From positions 1 through 9,439 of the forward strand of contig JAAEQP010001547.1 of assembly GCA_024231375.1 (NCBI GenBank): 9,439 bases of DNA. The letters run 5' to 3'. The position numbers and the translations under genes were made by a program. The notes below the pieces were generated by a model. That model was not told the origin of the DNA. It worked only from the letters and a program-made list of their open reading frames with translations, and did not search any database. Source of the DNA: a bacterium (lineage in GTDB: Bacteria; Hydrogenedentota; Hydrogenedentia; Hydrogenedentiales; SLHB01). Of this stretch, positions 7,218 through 9,439 are shown one piece after another; within the stretch, counting starts at the first letter, position 1, and each line of letters opens with the position of its first letter.

Positions 7218-9439
7218 ATGGTACTCACACTTCAAGGTATCCGCGCAACGATGTGCGCCTGCGCCGTGCTGATCGGCGCGGTCGCGGGAGGCTGGGTCGC
7301 GGGGCCCCGCGCAGCCGCACAAGACGCCGAAGGCGTCAAGGCCTCCACCGCCGACGTGGGCGCGTCGGATCGCAAGGTGGCCACCGAGGTGCCACGACCG
7401 ACGCCTGCGGGCCCGCGCCGCAATGCGGTGAAGCCCGCACCCGCCGACCGGGTGTCGACCCCGCCGCCAAGCGCCCGGCCGGCCGCCACCAATCGAATCC
7501 CGGCGACACCGAATCTGCCGATGGTGTCCGACGAGGCGATCCAGGCCGAGGCGGGACAGCCCTTGTTCCTGGACTTCCAGGAAACGGACCTGCTTCTGGT
7601 CATCAAGGCGATTGGCGTGGCCACCGGCAAGAATTTCAACTTGGACCCGACCATCGCGACCCAGAAGGTGACCGTGGTTTCCAACGAACCGGTTCCGCCG
7701 GAACTGGCCTATGAGGTACTCGAAGCGATTGTGGCGTCCAAGGGCGCGCAGCTCATTCCCAATGTGGACGGACACATCGTCGACGTGGTCCCCGTTGGCA
7801 AGGGCTTCGAGAAAGCCGACACCGTTACGGACATCGAAACCCCGCCAGTCGGCTACGACCGTCTGCACACGTACATCGTCGGCGTGAAGCATGCCGACGC
7901 CACGGAGTTGTCGACCATTCTCAAGACCCTGGGATCGGAGAACTCCCGGGCGGACGCGTACGGCGTGACCAACACCCTGATCCTGACCGATACGGCCTCC
8001 GGCATCAACAACATGCTGGAGTTCCTGCGCGAAGTGGACGTGCCGGGCTTCGACGAGGTGATGGAGATCTTCCCTCTGAAATACGCGCGTGCCGAAGTCC
8101 TCGCCACGCAGGTGCAGGACGTCCTGCTTGGGCCTGAAGGGGAGGGGTCTGCCGTGCCAACGGCGCAATCCGTCCGGCAGGCCGTGGTTCGTCCGGGCCG
8201 CGCCGCCCCCCCCTCGATGAAGAACCAGACCATTGTGGGCCAGCGTCACGAGAGCCTGCGTCTCGTGGCGGATGAGCGGTTGAACGCCGTCATCGTCGTG
8301 GCGACCGAAGGCATCATGGAGCGGGTCCGTGATTTGATCGACCGGCTCGACACCCATACGCCGGTTGAGTCTCAGAACATTCACGTGTACCACCTGCTCA
8401 ACGCCGACGCCGAGAAGGTCGAGGAGGCCCTGTCGGGATTCTTCGAATCGACGACGCCGCGCCAAGGCGGCAGCGGGCAGGGCGGGGGCGCTCAAGCCGG
8501 ACCAAGCGGCGAGGTGCAGCCGTTCGAGAAAGAGGTTTCGATCACGCGGTACGATCAGACGAACGCGCTGCTCATTCTCGCCGCACCGCAGGATTACAAG
8601 GTCATTGAGACCATCATTGCGAAGCTCGACGTGCCGCCGCGCCAGGTTCATGTTGAGGCACTGATCGTGCAGGTCTCGATCAACGACACCTTTGAACTGT
8701 CCGTGGAAACGGCGGGTTTGACCGCCAACGACGCCTTTACCCTGAACAATGTGGTTCAGTTGGCCAACGTGCTCAATGGGAACATCATCGGCGCGGACGG
8801 CCCCGCCGCGAGCTCGGTGCTTGCGTTCGGGTTGCTTGACGGTACCACGCAGATTACCACGCCTGACGGGGCCGGCGGCCTCGTCGTGCAGCAAGTCCCG
8901 AACGTGCCGCTGTTGTTGACGGCTCTTGAGAATTTGACGGCTCTGGATGTCCTTTCCCGGCCGAGTCTTTCGACCGTGGACAACGAAGAGGCGAAGATCC
9001 TGATCGGCCAGGATGTTCCGATCATTAGCGGCAGTTCGCGAGCGCAAGACCAGTCGGCCATCGGCGCCAGTGTGTACAACCGGGTCGACCGTGAAGACAT
9101 CGGCATCAAGATGACCGTGACGCCGCAGATCAACGAAGGCGACTTCGTGTTTCTGGACTTGGCGGTGGAAGTGTCGGCCCTGGCCCCGGCGAGCAGCACG
9201 GTGGGTGACCCCAACCTGCTGGGCCCGACGCTCAACAAGACGGAAATCGAGGACAAAGTGGTTATCCGCGACGGAGCGACCGGCATCATCGGCGGTCTCA
9301 TCAGCGAGAACATGAGCCGCACCCGGACCCACACACCCTTTCTGGGCGACCTGCCCCTCATAGGTTGGCTGTTCGGCAGCCGGAACGAGACGCGCCGGAA
9401 AGAGGACCGGGTGGTGTTCGTAACGCCGCACATCGTCAA
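7218..9439 (+). CDS. gspD: Type II secretion system secretin GspD (3' end outside window)
   Basis: GspD forms the outer-membrane ring through which folded T2SS substrates leave. From the ATG at 7218, 740 codons are visible and the stop lies beyond the edge. Residues 1 to about 34 are a signal peptide (cleavage near RAAA-QD). Then comes a Pro/Ala-rich linker (about 36-110) that is unusual before N0. The domains follow in order: N0 (about 112-195, PLFLDFQETDLLLVIKAIG), N1 (213-277), N2 (282-378), N3 (387-475, with a Gly-rich loop at about 416-430) and the secretin barrel (476-740). The barrel shows LTALDVLSRPSLSTVDNEEA, GQDVP (597-601) and the C-terminal secretin signature (692-719: GG, then PFLGDLPLIGWLFG). 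The four N-domains and gspC next door favour T2SS over a type IV pilus (PilQ) or type III secretin. The start is supported by GGAG/AGGA just upstream and by the basic n-region lost if the ATG at 7251 were used. Whether a C-terminal pilotin-binding S-domain exists cannot be seen. Confidence 0.96.
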   Translation, partial: MVLTLQGIRATMCACAVLIGAVAGGWVAGPRAAAQDAEGVKASTADVGASDRKVATEVPRPTPAGPRRNAVKPAPADRVSTPPPSARPAATNRIPATPNLPMVSDEAIQAEAGQPLFLDFQETDLLLVIKAIGVATGKNFNLDPTIATQKVTVVSNEPVPPELAYEVLEAIVASKGAQLIPNVDGHIVDVVPVGKGFEKADTVTDIETPPVGYDRLHTYIVGVKHADATELSTILKTLGSENSRADAYGVTNTLILTDTASGINNMLEFLREVDVPGFDEVMEIFPLKYARAEVLATQVQDVLLGPEGEGSAVPTAQSVRQAVVRPGRAAPPSMKNQTIVGQRHESLRLVADERLNAVIVVATEGIMERVRDLIDRLDTHTPVESQNIHVYHLLNADAEKVEEALSGFFESTTPRQGGSGQGGGAQAGPSGEVQPFEKEVSITRYDQTNALLILAAPQDYKVIETIIAKLDVPPRQVHVEALIVQVSINDTFELSVETAGLTANDAFTLNNVVQLANVLNGNIIGADGPAASSVLAFGLLDGTTQITTPDGAGGLVVQQVPNVPLLLTALENLTALDVLSRPSLSTVDNEEAKILIGQDVPIISGSSRAQDQSAIGASVYNRVDREDIGIKMTVTPQINEGDFVFLDLAVEVSALAPASSTVGDPNLLGPTLNKTEIEDKVVIRDGATGIIGGLISENMSRTRTHTPFLGDLPLIGWLFGSRNETRRKEDRVVFVTPHIV

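Noticed and set aside
7194..9431. 745-codon open frame on the minus strand opposite gspD
   Set aside because: gspD on the + strand has an unmistakable domain series. The opposite frame is rich in Arg, His and Gly with no recognisable domain, as expected for the complement of a GC-rich gene.

Overview
The window is GC-rich (about 60-65% in most coding parts), densely packed and read entirely on the + strand. It holds two large exported proteins followed by the start of a type II secretion (T2SS) locus. A GspD-type secretin and a GspC-type inner-membrane protein show a diderm (Gram-negative-type) bacterium. I cannot fix the phylum. C-terminal tags built around a CFIATAAYG box, matrixin-like secreted proteins and a 74-bp palindromic intergenic repeat remind me of uncultured environmental lineages (Hydrogenedentota, PVC or Desulfobacterota/Myxococcota-like). 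That is an impression, not a demonstrated placement.

Layout. (1) 1-3380: the 3' part of a very large exported protein, open at the left edge. It has duplicated modules with EF-hand-type calcium loops, two IPT/TIG beta-sandwich domains, a CFI-box C-terminal domain, a transmembrane helix and an Arg-rich tail. (2) 3458-5761: a 767-residue exported protein with a signal peptide, a matrixin-like fold whose zinc site has been replaced, a diverged CFI-box domain, two hydrophobic segments around a basic turn, and a second exported domain. It is probably co-transcribed with the gene before it and ends at a strong stem-loop terminator (5787-5828). (3) 5762-6298: a 537-base gap with the terminator, the 74-bp inverted repeat, a stretch with nothing recognisable and a candidate promoter. 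(4) 6299-7207 gspC and 7218-9439 gspD (cut by the right edge), ten bases apart and surely one operon.

How they may work together. GspC links the inner-membrane T2SS platform to the GspD secretin, which is the outer-membrane exit channel. The two upstream proteins carry N-terminal export signals (seen for the second, expected for the first) and related Cys-containing C-terminal domains. They are plausible cell-surface proteins and possible clients of this T2SS. The client idea rests on gene proximity and on analogy with MYXO-CTERM sorting, not on direct evidence.

The most interesting points are the pseudo-matrixin, in which every zinc ligand and the catalytic Glu are replaced while the flanking fold signature stays; its fusion to a second exported domain behind an internal signal-peptide-like segment; and the diverged second copy of the CFI-box domain with exactly conserved spacing. 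No RNA genes, CRISPR arrays, transposases or phage genes were seen.
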